Below are positions 24,147 to 35,177 of a DNA stretch of 64,000 nt, piece by piece (positions within the stretch are counted from its first letter, which is position 1; each line of letters opens with the position of its first letter). Source of the DNA: Saksenaea vasiformis B4078. Lineage: Eukaryota; Mucoromycota; Mucoromycetes; Mucorales; Saksenaeaceae. Under the pieces are notes generated by a model. That model ran no database searches. It saw nothing but the letters and a program-made list of their open reading frames with translations, and was not told where the DNA came from. Where the stretch lies: positions 40,761 to 104,760 of the forward strand of contig JNDT01002321.1 of NCBI GenBank assembly GCA_000697055.1. The letters are read 5' to 3'. The position numbers and the translations under genes are program-made.

Positions 24147-26026
24147 TTAGTTCAATAAGTACTCGATAGCGGCCTGAACATCCCCTCCAGTCGCTAGTAA
24201 AGCTCGTAGATTGGCTTGTTTCTCCGAGAATCCCATTTCTTCAAGTTGTTCGAGCTGTGATCGGAACCGCGTTTCCGCAGATTCCGTAATAGCGGTAGTT
24301 GTAGCGGTGGGAGGTGTGTTTGGATGGAACGAAGGTAGTCTGTCATGTGAAATGAACTGAGTACACTATGCCTCTCTTCATCAAGATTTGTTTTACCCAA
24401 AATTGTACAAATTTTGTCCAAAAAATAATGGCATCTGCGGTTGTTGCTGCTGCTGTTGTTGCTGTTGTGCTGGTGCTTGCGTGTTTCCCGATTGCGCACC
24501 CGTCCCACCCCCCATCATAGCCTGTTGCAGCCGCATACTCATTTGCAAAAAATTCGGGTCAGCCCAGAAAGGGAGTGCGGATGAAGTAGCTCCAGGTGCC
24601 GTGGTTGTCGTTGTCGTGTTGTCGTTCGCCTGTGTATTGGTATTGTTCTGCTATTGAGGTTCAGTATAGTGTGTTCACATATTTTCGTCTCTTACCGTTT
24701 GTTGGGGTAACCCAAAAGGAAATCCCGAAAGGGCTTAAAAGGATATTCGTCAGATTCATAAGCTTATATGGTATGGATTTACCTGCAAAAGGATTAGCTG
24801 CCGCTCCTCGTGCAGAGTTGTTGGGTGAACCATTAGGATTTGATGGAGGTGCCCATGGATTTGGCAATGCTTGGGTATTCAGTTGGTTCTCTGCATTGCA
24901 AAAAAAAAAAAAAAGTTAAGTCCATATACAAGATCGGATTAACAAGTACCTGGTACACTGGTTACGTTAAGTGCTCTAGCTAGGCGTTCGTTCGCTTCTT
25001 CTGAAGATGGATCTGCAGGATGTGCAGCTGTCTCCATTGGTTCTTGGATGGTACTGTACATTCGTCGCAAATAATTGAATCCACCAGGCAATGCCTACAT
25101 GTGTCTTAGTACTAAATTTTGGTAAATTCCCCCCACATACTTCGATGTTTGATAAGGCACGGTCATTACTTCTCTGCATCTCTCGCATCAATTCTGGATT
25201 TCTAAATTTCGGTTCAGCATCCTTCTACTATGTATATTGCCTTTTTAGATTTACCTCATCATTTCCATCGATTGTCTCAAGAAGCCAGGATCATTAATCA
25301 TATGCCCAACTTCTGGATGTTGTTCTATAACAGCGCGCACCTGTGAATTGCTCATCAGAATGCTCCTAACAAACTCTATTGACTGGTTATTATCATATTG
25401 CCTCCTTTCTGTCTTTATCTTGCCTGGGTTGTTCAAGAGACTCTGCATCAACGGCGAATCCATCGCTTTTCGCATCGACTCCATATCCACAGATGACATA
25501 TCACCAAGCATCCCGAAAGGAGACGTTCGTGGAAGCGCGGCTGGGTCTGGTATTGGGGGCACTGCTGATTGCGTGTGTGCTGGTTGAGATGTCGTTCCAC
25601 TAGTGCTGCTCGCAGGAGAAGTAGCGGCTGTGGTGGCAGTAGTAACAGTTGCGGTTGTTGTTGTTGCCGTGCTGTTGTTTTTTGCGGTGCTAGTTGCAGA
25701 ACGTCCACCTGCGGCGTTTGCCGTTTTGTTCGACGTCGAACGCACAACATGTACGGTATGTCCTTGGCAAATATCTATTATCAATTGTTCAGCATGACAA
25801 AAGGATGCGATTACGCAAGCTTTATCTTACTGTAATCGTTACAAAGATCATCGTCTTTAAGAATTCGGCCAGAATATACCAATCGCATTTGCGACGCCGA
25901 AAAACCATCTAAATTCTCGCTGATCTTTTCCTTCAGTTGCAGAATGGAGGTCTGCTCTGGATCAATAGCCACTTCAAAAATAACCCCACTTGAGGGGCGA
26001 ATTTTCACAATGATTTCTTTGCTCAT
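24147..26026 (-). CDS. Ubiquilin/Dsk2-like UBL-UBA proteasome shuttle
   Basis: Carries ubiquitinated clients to the proteasome. Domain order: an N-terminal ubiquitin-like domain (residues 1 to ~75, starting [20 protein letters not shown]), a long Thr/Ala-rich linker, an STI1-type region ([20 protein letters not shown], then [15 protein letters not shown], then [20 protein letters not shown] and [17 protein letters not shown]), a Gln-rich run, and a C-terminal UBA ([33 protein letters not shown]). The start is the ATG at 26026, since the domain begins at once. Intron 25376-25423 (48 nt) appears to be GC-AG; splicing it out restores [13 protein letters not shown], whereas reading through inserts a foreign 16-residue piece. 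The terminal stop is TAA at 24147-24149. Confidence 0.93.
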
Positions 26027-26099
26027 TGTCTGCACCTGCGCCAACGTTTCCCTGTTGCAATACAAGAAGATACGGGGTTTTCAGTTGAGATTGAAAAAG

Positions 26100-27124
26100 G
26101 TGAGCACGACTGTTTTGGAGAAAGCAATGGTTTGAGCTGAGACAATTGGCCAATCATAATGTAAGACAAATTGAAGAGGCACAAGTGTTCTTTACTGTTT
26201 ATGCTTTCCATAGAAAAATGTTAATAGACACCCATCATTGTGTTTATGGACGATAATAGCTTGATATTCTTAGAAAATAATAGAGCTCTTGAATACTGAC
26301 CATTTGCTGCGTAAAAGCAAAGTGACCATGTACTGATCGAGAAGCTCTTAGAGCGATTTGTTTCAGTTTCTTATTCACCCGAACGCTATTACTATTACTG
26401 CTTTTTACCAAGTACTAATACGGGTAACCTCTTATTTGACATATCTGCATTTCGTTTATATCTAGTGTTACTCTTTCTCGCTACCCATCTCTATCCAATT
26501 CTTATCAGCATACTGACTAATAAGGTGGAGCTTTTTTTTCGTACGGATATTATTAATGCGACTACAAATTTGACATGAATCTAGCGCTATTGTTCATTGG
26601 TACAATTCAAGGGTACCCCAGCGTCGAAGATTTAAGGTGCTTTAGGTGTTGTCGACTATTGTAAGTCCATTTCTACTTCTCACTTTTTGCACGTAGAATG
26701 CATATGATATTCTAACATTTTGGTGCGCAACTATCTTTTGGCGTGCATGACAAAATCGTACAGATGTCAAAAGTCTTCAGGCAACAGAATTTGCTCCCCA
26801 CTTCAAGGACATCAAAAATTCAAAACCGCCACGCTCCTAATTTTCCCACTCTGCTACAGCATCTCGAGTGGTGATGGCAATCAATTTCTTGTAACCTGGT
26901 ATTGGAAATTGACAAAAAAAAGGTTATCCAGGCGAACAAGGTATTGTTTACTAATCAGATAGTATCTATACGTTTATTATGCTTTGTCATATTTTAGGAC
27001 TTTCCGATTACGTTAAAAAAGCGGAACGGCCACGTTTCAACGAATTATTGTCAATTCACGAGAATGACATCGCTTTGTGATCATCTTCGGGGAACTTTGA
27101 CTCCGTTGAACAGTTATACGGCCT
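26100..27124. other. Intergenic region without a supported gene
   Basis: This is AT-rich sequence upstream of the ubiquilin gene. The longest plus-strand frame (26720-26962) has no recognisable content and there are no RNA-gene hallmarks. Confidence 0.5.
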
Positions 27125-28430
27125 TTGGAGAAAAAGCTTCCTCTTGACATTGAGAAACCATGGCCGCGCGAAAACGAGCAAGGGATAGAAAAACTATTTG
27201 TCTTCCTTCTCCGCGTGAAATATTCAACTCAAATAGTGCATCGGTCAAGAGCAATGAATCAAGAAAAATGGGAACTAATTAAGCAGAATACAGATCAAGT
27301 TATGAGTGGATTTAGTTGGAATTTTCATTTTGGATTTACATATCGACGCTGCTATACAGTGCAACCTTTCTAATTTCAAAACCCGGGTTTTTCAAGAGAT
27401 TTCGGGTCCACTGCCAGAAAGCATAGTGTAGGTTTTCAAATCCTCTGTAATATCAAGTTCAAGCCTGAAAAGGAGGTTGAATCTCTTATCGGGGGAAAGG
27501 TTTGGTGCTCAAAGGTTTACTAATTGCATCGACCCTTTGCAAAATATGATGTAACACCTCCTCATCAAGAAAATCTATCATTGTGTCAATGCGAAACAAC
27601 TGATCTTTAAGTGGAACGCAACGTTTCTCTTCCGCAGGTCTTGGGGTACGTCATTATTCACAACCTCCTTTGTTTTCGTATCAGTGAATACGTCCTATTC
27701 AGTTCTCGGATCAACAGCATCCTCCTCTTCTCGGCAGCCACTCTCGAAATTTAATATTGCCATTGTGATACACTTGATAGCCTGAAGGTGTTAATTCATG
27801 CTTGTCACAAGTTCATCCAGCACTGAGGTTGCTTCATCTTCATGAACAGCTTTATCCATAAGACCTGTCTTGCGCTAGCAATTTTGGAAGGTACTAGGAT
27901 TGCGTTTTAGTGAGTCAAATGAGAGCTTTATCCACCACATAGCACAATTCATACTCTGAAGGCTTTACGGCACGTCCTCTATAATATCAGAACCCGGAAT
28001 TTTCAAGCGTTTTGCAAGAAACGGAAAACTTGAAATTAGAGAGGTTGCACTGTATCATAAACAATCTTGTTCTACTCAACCCCCGGAAATTCACCGAAGT
28101 CATGGCGGTCGACTGGATAGGTAAGAAGTATACTGTTTATTGAGATTCTGACGTGAACTTTTTCCGTTCTGCAGGAACTTTGGGTATATGTACGTTCTCA
28201 ATAGAGTGGAAGACGTATATATAGCGAAGCTTATCGACAAGATATACATCCCGAAAGACATTTCACAACTGGTCGGGTTTACAAAAACGTTAGATAGGCT
28301 ATTTATGTGGAAGGCAAGTGGTCGAGTCAAGCGGGGATTCTCTCCATTAATACCTGTTTCTATGTGCTGGATAGTCGCTTTTAATGGAGACAAATGGAAA
28401 CGTGAAGATAGAGTTGTTTGAGATCGAAAA
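27125..28430 (+). pseudogene. Hypothetical protein gene interrupted by a pogo-like element
   Basis: Two plus-strand pieces of protein-like sequence flank the inverted-repeat element at 27357-28052. Before it are KKLPLDIEKPWPRENEQGIE and SGFSWNFHFGFTYRRCY. After it, in changing frames, are NLVLLNPRKFTEVMAVDWIG and MYVLNRVEDVYIAKLIDKIY, followed by IPKDISQLVGFTKTLDRLFM. The second part resembles hypothetical proteins I recall as multiplied in Mucoromycota genomes. The element sits exactly between them, so this looks like a gene broken by insertion. No function is assigned. Confidence 0.35.
27357..28052 (-). mobile_element. Deleted pogo/Tigger-like DNA transposon (696 bp)
   Basis: Both ends carry matching terminal inverted repeats. 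The left end reads CAGTGCAACCTTTCTAATTT and the reverse complement of the right end reads CAGTGCAACCTCTCTAATTT; similarity continues to about 23 bp with one mismatch. Each end is flanked by TA (27355-27356 and 28053-28054), the target site of the Tc1/mariner/pogo group. The minus strand keeps a decayed transposase C-terminus around 27960-27560: CAMWWIKLSFDSLKRNPSTF, a stop, then GLMDKAVHEDEATSVLDELV, typical of pogo/Tigger tails. The catalytic core is missing and stops are frequent, so the copy is non-autonomous. Confidence 0.75.
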
Positions 28431-29630
28431 ACAACAGGCATTACACGGTGTTATTCAGACAGATGTGTCACGTCCCATACCCTCTGTCTCAAGCCCAATC
28501 ATCTTCTTCAGTCCAAAGCCTAAGAAACGAAAACTGGGCGATATTGAACATTAAGAACCTACCATACCTTTTATGATTAATCAAAAAGTGCTTTTCAGCG
28601 CTGCCAACACTACATGGATGGTTGTGTTTGGTGATAATGATAAATGTTGTACAAATTTGTCCATCAAGTGAGACAATGGTCTTAGCGTGATTGTATTTTA
28701 TTATATGCCAATATGAAATCTCATATTTGCATTCTCTTTTCTATATGATACTTGTATTCATGCACTCAATGTATCAAAAACCATCCGGTCAATCACTCCC
28801 TTCCTCTGCCATAATCACTCCATTGGAGCCCTTCTGAATCATGGGTGGCAAATTTGTCTTGAAAGCATTCTCTGTTAGGACTGCGCCGACAGCTCGAGCC
28901 GCCAACCTCAACAGGTTGATCAAGGCGAGAGAGATTTTAACTCGGGAACAAAAATGCAGATAAACTTGACTCTATAGCGTGCCCATCATGTTCAACATCG
29001 TGAATAACAAAATGAAGTTATGCCAGACATGGAAACTGCCAAACTTATTTGGAAGCATTGGGGTGGCACCATTCGCGTCACGGTTCAAGAAGCATCACTA
29101 AGTCGATAAATCTAATTAATTACAGCATCTTTCAAGAATTACAAAGAATTATAAACAGTTACAAAGCTCATCGGCAGTAACGATGTAACATGCGGTAAGT
29201 TTCACGATGTTTAAACCTCGATCGTAAATTTTGTCCCATTTGATCATTCAATCCGACTCACTACAAACTCTATCACAACAAATAGATCTACAAGAACCTA
29301 TTCAAGTGGTCAAAAGCAACACCTAGGCTTAAAAAGGAGACGTTGATTTTACATTTGTGCGCAAGAAGATTTTGGCTGAGTTCGACAGAAAAATAAAAGA
29401 AAGAACGCGGGAAAACTTACCATTTGCTCGATGAATATAAGTGAAAATCGCGGATCCAGGTGTAACGAGCGCATATGCCGTAAGCGAAGCTAAAAAAGGT
29501 ACAGTTATGCAGTATGAAAGTCATCGACAGTGGAATTTTCCTTATCGTGGAAACTGTGGGATTGTCAAGAAGTTTAAAAAAGCGGCAGCTGAAATCGCAG
29601 AGATAGAGATAAAAACACTGACTACAAATA

Positions 29631-29673
29631 CACTGCAGGAAAGGAAGTTTCCGTGCAATTCAGTAAACTCCGC
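29631..29673. repeat. Left terminal inverted repeat of the Tc1 element
   Basis: All 43 bases match the reverse complement of 30928-30970. The repeat starts CACTGCAGG directly after a TA target site. Confidence 0.96.
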
Positions 29674-29741
29674 AATACATACTTGATTACCTCAAAACTT
29701 TCTCCCTTCTTTTTCCTGCTCTTTCATATTAGCTGACTTCT

Positions 29742-30800
29742 ATGACGCTAACTGATATTTCCAATACTACCCGAAAACCCAAAACTGAATTTTCGGAGGC
29801 GGAACGTGCTATGATTTATGGAATGAATCAAGCAGGAATGTCATATGGTGCAATCGCGAAAAGCAAAGGACTTCCACGATCAACCGTGCAGTACATCGTG
29901 GAAAGTATTCGCAAGACGGGCTCTGCAGCTTCCAAGCCAAGGTCAGGGAGGCCGAAGAAGATTACAAAGGCTGCATCTCGACTCATTGCGCGCGACATTT
30001 GCCGTGAACCACGCGTACTCCTGAAGGTCCACATGTCCATTTTCTCCGAAACATGTACGAAGGTCTCATTGCCTACATTTGCCAAGACTGTTCGTGGACT
30101 GGGGTTCCGTTCATGTCGTCCAGTACGTAGGCCCAAACTAACGGAAACTCACAAGAAAAGACGACTGAAGTGGGCAAAGGAGCACACTCATTGGAGCGTA
30201 GAAGAGTGGAGCAAGGTAATCTGGTCTGATGAGTCCAGATTCCTTGTCATGGGTAACGATGGCAGAGCACGAGTCCTTCGGAAAAGCGGTGAGGCGTTTC
30301 AGGAGCGCCATATACAAGAAACAACCAAGTATGGCGGAGGATCCGTGATGGCCTGGGGCTGCTTCACTGGTAGCGGAGTAGGCCCTATCAAAGCTGTGGA
30401 GGGCAGGCTAGATAGCAAGGCCTACACACAGCTTCTGAAGGAGAACTTGCTCCAGTACTTGTCTCAAAATAATCTTAAAGAGCATTTATTCCAAGAAGAC
30501 AATGCTAGCTGACAGGTTAGTAAGTTTACACGGCGGTGGAAGAGCAGGAAGGGTGTCTCCGTTTTGCCAGAGTGGCCTGCACAAAGCCCAGACTTGAATC
30601 CCATTGAGAACCTCTGGGATGAGTTGAAGCGTCGCTTGGCAAAGCGGAGACATATGATACGGAAACCTGCACAATTGGATGCTGCTTTGCTCGAGGAATG
30701 GCAAGCCATTCCCCAGAGCATCTGTGAGAACTTGGTGTCTTTGATGCCCGACAGATGCAGAGCGATTATTGATGCCTCTGGAGGCCACACCCGTTATTGA
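29742..30800 (+). pseudogene. Tc1-type transposase with one in-frame stop
   Basis: Cuts and pastes the surrounding element. Residues ~15-110 form a helix-turn-helix and linker (SEAERAMIYGMNQAGMSYGA, LPRSTVQYIVESI, SGRPKKITKAASRLIA). The catalytic domain shows the first Asp in VIWSDESRFLVMG, the second in FQEDNAS and the Glu in SPDLNPIENLWDELKRRL. The spacing between the second Asp and the Glu is about 35 residues. The frame is open for 352 codons except for one TGA (30510-30512) directly after EDNAS, where the family normally has a short Pro/Cys-His stretch. The stop makes this copy inactive unless read through. The N-terminus starts at the ATG at 29742; total length would be normal. Confidence 0.93.
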
Positions 30801-30927
30801 AAGGATACCAGAATTCTAATAAAGCATCACAATATGCAACACTTTTTATTTCTTTTTTCTTCATTGCGTTTGATGCAATACTACTGTGCAAATAAGAGGC
30901 ATAAAGTATGTGCATGGTTAAAGCTTC

Positions 30928-30970
30928 GCGGAGTTTACTGAATTGCACGGAAACTTCCTTTCCTGCAGTG
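30928..30970. repeat. Right terminal inverted repeat of the Tc1 element
   Basis: Perfect inverted copy of 29631-29673, ending CCTGCAGTG before TA (30971-30972). Confidence 0.96.
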
Positions 30971-31691
30971 TAAAACCTGTGGCTATAGTCCACCTGAACT
31001 ATTCTTCACAGATAACGTTCAAGGCGATCAGCAGTTACTTAAGAGACGTTTTACCGTCATTATCTCAGACAGCAAATGGATCATCGCCACGAACAGCTGA
31101 TACATCTAATGTACCAGTCAGAGGAGAACGATGTCGTCCTTCTGGTGGCCAAGGATATATTCCATCCGATGGATATGATCCAAGTCCCTAGAAGGCACGG
31201 ATTGGCGAAAGAGTTTTCACGCCGCTTGCGAGATGTTATTTTTGTTGTAGACAGAGAAAATCGCCAGCGAGTAGAAGCGTATCTTGCAAGGAAACACATC
31301 GCATGGAATTACATGTTGTCTGGATACTCCGTCGTGTCAGACGAAGAGTGCCCCACCGGAAGAATTATTCCCTGTCGTAGAGAATTTGTTTATGGAGTAT
31401 GGCCCCTTACTCTTCCAAAACAAAAGGACCAATTTTTGATAATGAAGCTTGGAAACAGGCATGCAATGTGTTGAAAACGGTTCGGCTTGGACATGTGTCA
31501 GACCCGCCGGGCTATTCGCGTTATTTTAAGTTTGGACACGATGAAAATCAACTACCACTTTATCGATGCTGTCCGCGGAACAAACACATTAGAAGAGGGT
31601 GTACATCGTAATATCATCCGAGAATTCATGCCTTTTCGCGTTGGCCCTCACTTAACTGATGCGGCTCTAGCTGACTATCGCCTTCGACATA

Positions 31692-31901
31692 TTTTTTTTT
31701 TTTTTTGGCTGGGGCAAACCTCCCTGAGGAAATACAGCCCAACTCATCCCTATGGTATCCCTCTGCAAAAGGTGTAAGGCTGAGGGGCAGGTCCAGTTGG
31801 ACTAACATTCAAAAGACTTGAATAGTGTGTTAATTCACTAAAACCTCAGGGTTCCAACCTCTGGGGAGATACCCCTACCATACCATCAACGTTGGCTTTG
31901 G
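31692..31901 (-). mobile_element. SINE-like retroposon with poly(A) tail (minus orientation)
   Basis: A 210-bp insert begins with 15 T on the plus strand (31692-31706), that is, a poly(A) tail on the minus strand. It is flanked by an imperfect direct repeat: CTATCGCCTTCGACATA (31675-31691) and CTATCGTTCGACATA (31902-31916). The minus-strand head has TGGTATGGTAGG (31874-31885), matching the Pol III A-box consensus TRGYNNARYNGG at 11 of 12, and GGTTGGAACCC (31849-31859), one mismatch from a B-box GGTTCGANNCC. It interrupts the transposase-like frame at LADYRLRH. The box spacing is shorter than in tRNAs, so the tRNA-derived origin is tentative; the retroposon structure itself is clearer. Confidence 0.6.
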
Positions 31902-32975
31902 CTATCGTTCGACATAATATTGACGTAAGCTTACTTAAATACTTGCTTCGATGTAAAAGAGGAAACTCACAGGAAACTCATAGAAGTGTAGGTAGGGACA
32001 CTCGACCGCCACGGGCGCGTCTACAAAAGCCATTATGAGCCGTCCTTACTTAAGACTATTTATACCATGCGCGCAAAGCTGAGAATACCTGACGACCCCG
32101 CTGTGGCATGTCGAATTGGAGCTCGTTTTGTATGACACAGAGTCAAGCTTGACGAACGAAACGTCCGGAATTATATCTTTTCCGAAGGATCTTGCAGAAA
32201 CGCTCAACATCCATACCGAAAGCACAAGTAACAGTTACACCAGTCAGGGAGATGCGTCCTTATCTGCTCAAGTGAGCAAGTACCTTGTCTTCCAGCGGTC
32301 ATCAACAGGAAACTCCAGTGGCCAGTTGTACAAATTCCTTGCGGTAAAACAAGGAACTAAATATTCCGTCGTTCCTGTACATACTCCAGTAGAGTCCAGT
32401 ATATTCAAACGTATGGCAGATACCTGTAGCAATCCACAGCTTTGTTTGGATTGGAAAGAGATGGCCAAATGCTGGAACAAGGACTACGCTAATAGAGTTT
32501 CAGTGTTTTACAAGACCCCAGAGCATCTGAAGGCCCATTACAATGTCTGGAACGAACGAAAGGTGGCAGCTGACAGAATTGCTTTGAGTAGAAATATCTG
32601 TGATGTTATGCGCGAAAACCTTCAGTCACCACGGCGCGCTCGTGCCCGTGCTAATGAGCGAGCACAGATTCCTTCAACTACCGCTATATCTCATTCGATA
32701 CATGAATCGGGTACACCATCTTCTCTGACAATTTCTCAAGGGTTGATACAAACAATGGGTTCAGATAGAGAAAGCCTAAGAAGTATTGCTCCTAAACCAC
32801 CAATCCAATACCAGAGATAGTATCGGATACCAAACCAGCGTCAGACACCATTCAATCTTGACGATATTCCCAAAAAATCCACTCGCGTATGCAGCATTTG
32901 CAAGGATGCTTCTTGTAAAAGATTTACACCAAAAACTCGCTGTAAACAGTATAGACAACCTGCAGCATAATTCCT

Positions 32976-34218
32976 GTTAGTTGTAATAAAAAGCTGTCGT
33001 GTAGATTAAGATTTAGCAACTTTCATTCATCTAAAGCATTCGAGTAGCTTGTCTAGACTTTTATTTAAGCTGTTCGCGCCATGCGGCGCTCGCAGTTTGA
33101 AACCCTTCCAAAGGTGTGGAAGAGCAACCAACCAAATAATTGTACGTTTAGTGCCTTGAAACCACGTTACTCCTTTGTCTGTTCCCGATATTTGCCTTCT
33201 GAAAACCTTTTTTTTTCTGTAACGATGAAAAGCAGAGAATTTCACGCACTTCCTTCCTTTCTTCTCACCGTCCCATCACCTTTCAAGATGTAAGTATTGC
33301 TTCTTTTGCAAGGACGCAATACAGACCAATATATTGATTATAAGTGAAGGCTATGCAAAATGATAAGGGAGACGAAAAGTGATAAGTTCACGTGGTACTT
33401 CTGCATTTCTTTAGTGGTGACGGTTTTCAGAGAAGTAAGTATTTGTTGCATAAATCACCTTTTGATAATATCATTCATAAGCTATATCCTCGGGCAACTA
33501 GACTTATGATAAAGCCAGGAAAAGGTGAATCAAGTTGAAGGTTAAGCATGCTTTTTACTTCTGTTTTCTTTATAGACGCATATCATAGGTGACGATCAAA
33601 GACAACATTTTGCGATAAGTATCTCTCGTTGATTATTCTACAACCAGCTATCTCATTATATTTCTTTAGATATCCATCTGGACTACAAGTTGGCATATAG
33701 GCTTCAGAAAAGCTACGAGATGTCGGCAAATCTTTATTGATTTTGGCTGACTAATATTATATTCTGACAAACGTCGTATCTATGACATGGATGCCTGCTT
33801 TCTTGTAGTCCAATTTCTGGTATCGCCGTAGACAGTACAGTGCAATACTCAGGTAGGTAATGTACTTTTGTGGATGATTTTTAACGAAGTTTAGGTTTGT
33901 TGTCACTTGATGCTTTTTCTCAATCATTTATACTCTGTACAAAGTTTATACACCAGTCAATTCTATACTGAGTACATTTTACAAAACCATGCGTCACCCA
34001 TTAAGGGTACGTTTCTTAAGCTTCCGGTATATGTACTGATTCTGTTTAACATGTGTAATGCACCATAGGGTTCCCATAACTTACTTGGGCAAAAGCAGGC
34101 TGGTGATGGAAACTCCCGTGACTTTGTTACGGGGTGTCCGAAGGCAATTCCTTTTAGCCCGAACCTTGGAAAAAAGACCGTGTTCCATTTCTCACGGCTT
34201 GGCTTTGTCTTAGCTGTC
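32976..34218. other. Intergenic region upstream of the rhodanese gene
   Basis: AT-rich, with only short unrecognised frames on both strands (for example 33081-33293 plus and 33963-34310 minus). I see no supported gene, RNA or repeat. Confidence 0.5.
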
Positions 34219-34907
34219 ATGTCTGGTCGTCTGCTGAAGAAGACATTACATGCTGCAACAGCAGTTACATCACGACAATGGGCGATGCATACAAGTCGTC
34301 CAATGTGCATGTCGCTTCGGTTACAACGTAGCCCACTTCAACTAGTGAAGGCGACAAACGTGTTTGAACGTAGTTACAGTACCAACGACACGAAATTGGT
34401 GGATTTTGATGAGATTCAATCAATGATCCGTATCAATGCAAAAGTAGGAAAATCCTGAAACGTTTGGGTTACAAACATCATGGATATAGGATACGCATTT
34501 GATTGACGTGCGAGAACCTGCTGAACTAATTCAGGGTTCTATCCCGACTGCAAAGAATGTTCCATTGGTGAGAGAAATGAAACAATAGGATCGGATGTAC
34601 AAGAGTTAACTATATGTGTTTGCGTTACATAGAGCAAATTTGCCAACGCCTGGAGCGGGTCACCCGAAGATTTCAGTCATGATTTTGGATTCGACAAGCC
34701 CAACTCCGGGGACAACATTGTTGTGTATTGTCAGGCTGGAATTCGAAGCAGTAAAGCAGCTGATTATTTACGTCAATTAGGATATTTGAGGTAAAAAGTT
34801 TGTCTGCTGATAATGTCAGAACTATTGCTCAACACATCGTGTTGTTTAGAGTGCGAAATTACTACGGCAGCTGGGCTGACTATGCAGAGAAGACCAAAAC
34901 AAAGTGA
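34219..34907 (+). CDS. Single-domain rhodanese (thiosulfate sulfurtransferase), probably mitochondrial
   Basis: Transfers sulfane sulfur from thiosulfate to acceptors. The rhodanese domain is spread over four exons: KLVDFDEIQSMIRINAK, then (after an intron at about 34442-34490) DTHLIDVREPAELIQGSIPT, AKNVPL, a central exon SKFANAWSGSPEDFSHDFGF, the active-site loop VVYCQAGIRSSKAADYLRQL with the catalytic Cys in CQAGIRS, and VRNYYGSWADYAEKTKTK. The first ~50 residues are rich in Arg, Lys, Ser and Thr without acids (MSGRLLKKTLHAATAVTSRQ), a typical mitochondrial presequence. The start is the ATG at 34219; the frame is open upstream but only from GTG. It resembles yeast Rdl1-type and human TSTD1-type single-domain proteins. 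Confidence 0.88.
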
Positions 34908-35177
34908 AGAAAGGGGGTTAGTCGTCAGAAGGTTGTATCTCCAAATATATACCTACCAGCTGGCGATCTCCTTTTCTTTGTTAGTTCCTTTCATCCCTAA
35001 GAAAACTCAAATAAATTGTTCAGACAGATAAACTCCAAACAGTCAGTAGCCTCTCCCCTCCCTTTTCCTCTCTCTATCTCTCACTCTTTTCGCTCTTTAT
35101 TTTGTTCCTTGAACTTCAAGAGTCATTTCACTCTCATTCACTCATTTCGTTTTACGGTCATTAGTTTATTAGCAGTT

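Larger units (their letters stand above)
29631..30970 (+). mobile_element. Tc1/mariner element, nearly intact (1340 bp)
   Basis: The ends are perfect 43-bp terminal inverted repeats (29631-29673 and 30928-30970) beginning CACTGCAGGAAAGG. TA lies on each side (29629-29630 and 30971-30972). The single gene inside is a Tc1-type transposase. Identical TIRs suggest a recent insertion. The element lies inside an older DDE-transposase-like sequence. Confidence 0.95.
29400..32975 (+). pseudogene. Decayed DDE-transposase-like gene, split by a Tc1 element and a SINE-like insert
   Basis: Excising the Tc1 element (one TA kept) joins KKFKKAAAEIAEIEIKTLTT to NKTCGYSPPELFFTDNVQGD in one frame. The PELFFTDNV motif is characteristic of a DDE-transposase-like family that I recall from Mucoromycota and other fungi. 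Downstream are a His/Pro-rich continuation (31076-31474), DAVRGTNTLEEGVHRNIIRE, LADYRLRH (broken by the SINE-like insert at 31692), HGRVYKSHYEPSLLKTIYTM, and a 235-codon frame (32116-32820) with KFLAVKQGTKYSVVPVHTPV and CNPQLCLDWKEMAKCWNKDY. A Cys cluster VCSICKDASCKRF follows at about 32890-32930. Frames shift several times, so it is a relic or a very intron-rich gene interrupted twice. The upstream boundary is not resolved. Confidence 0.55.

Noticed and set aside
24388..24657. Plus-strand ORF with a long Cys run (CCCCCCCCC)
   Set aside because: Antisense shadow of the Gln-rich stretch of ubiquilin; the repeat keeps all frames open.
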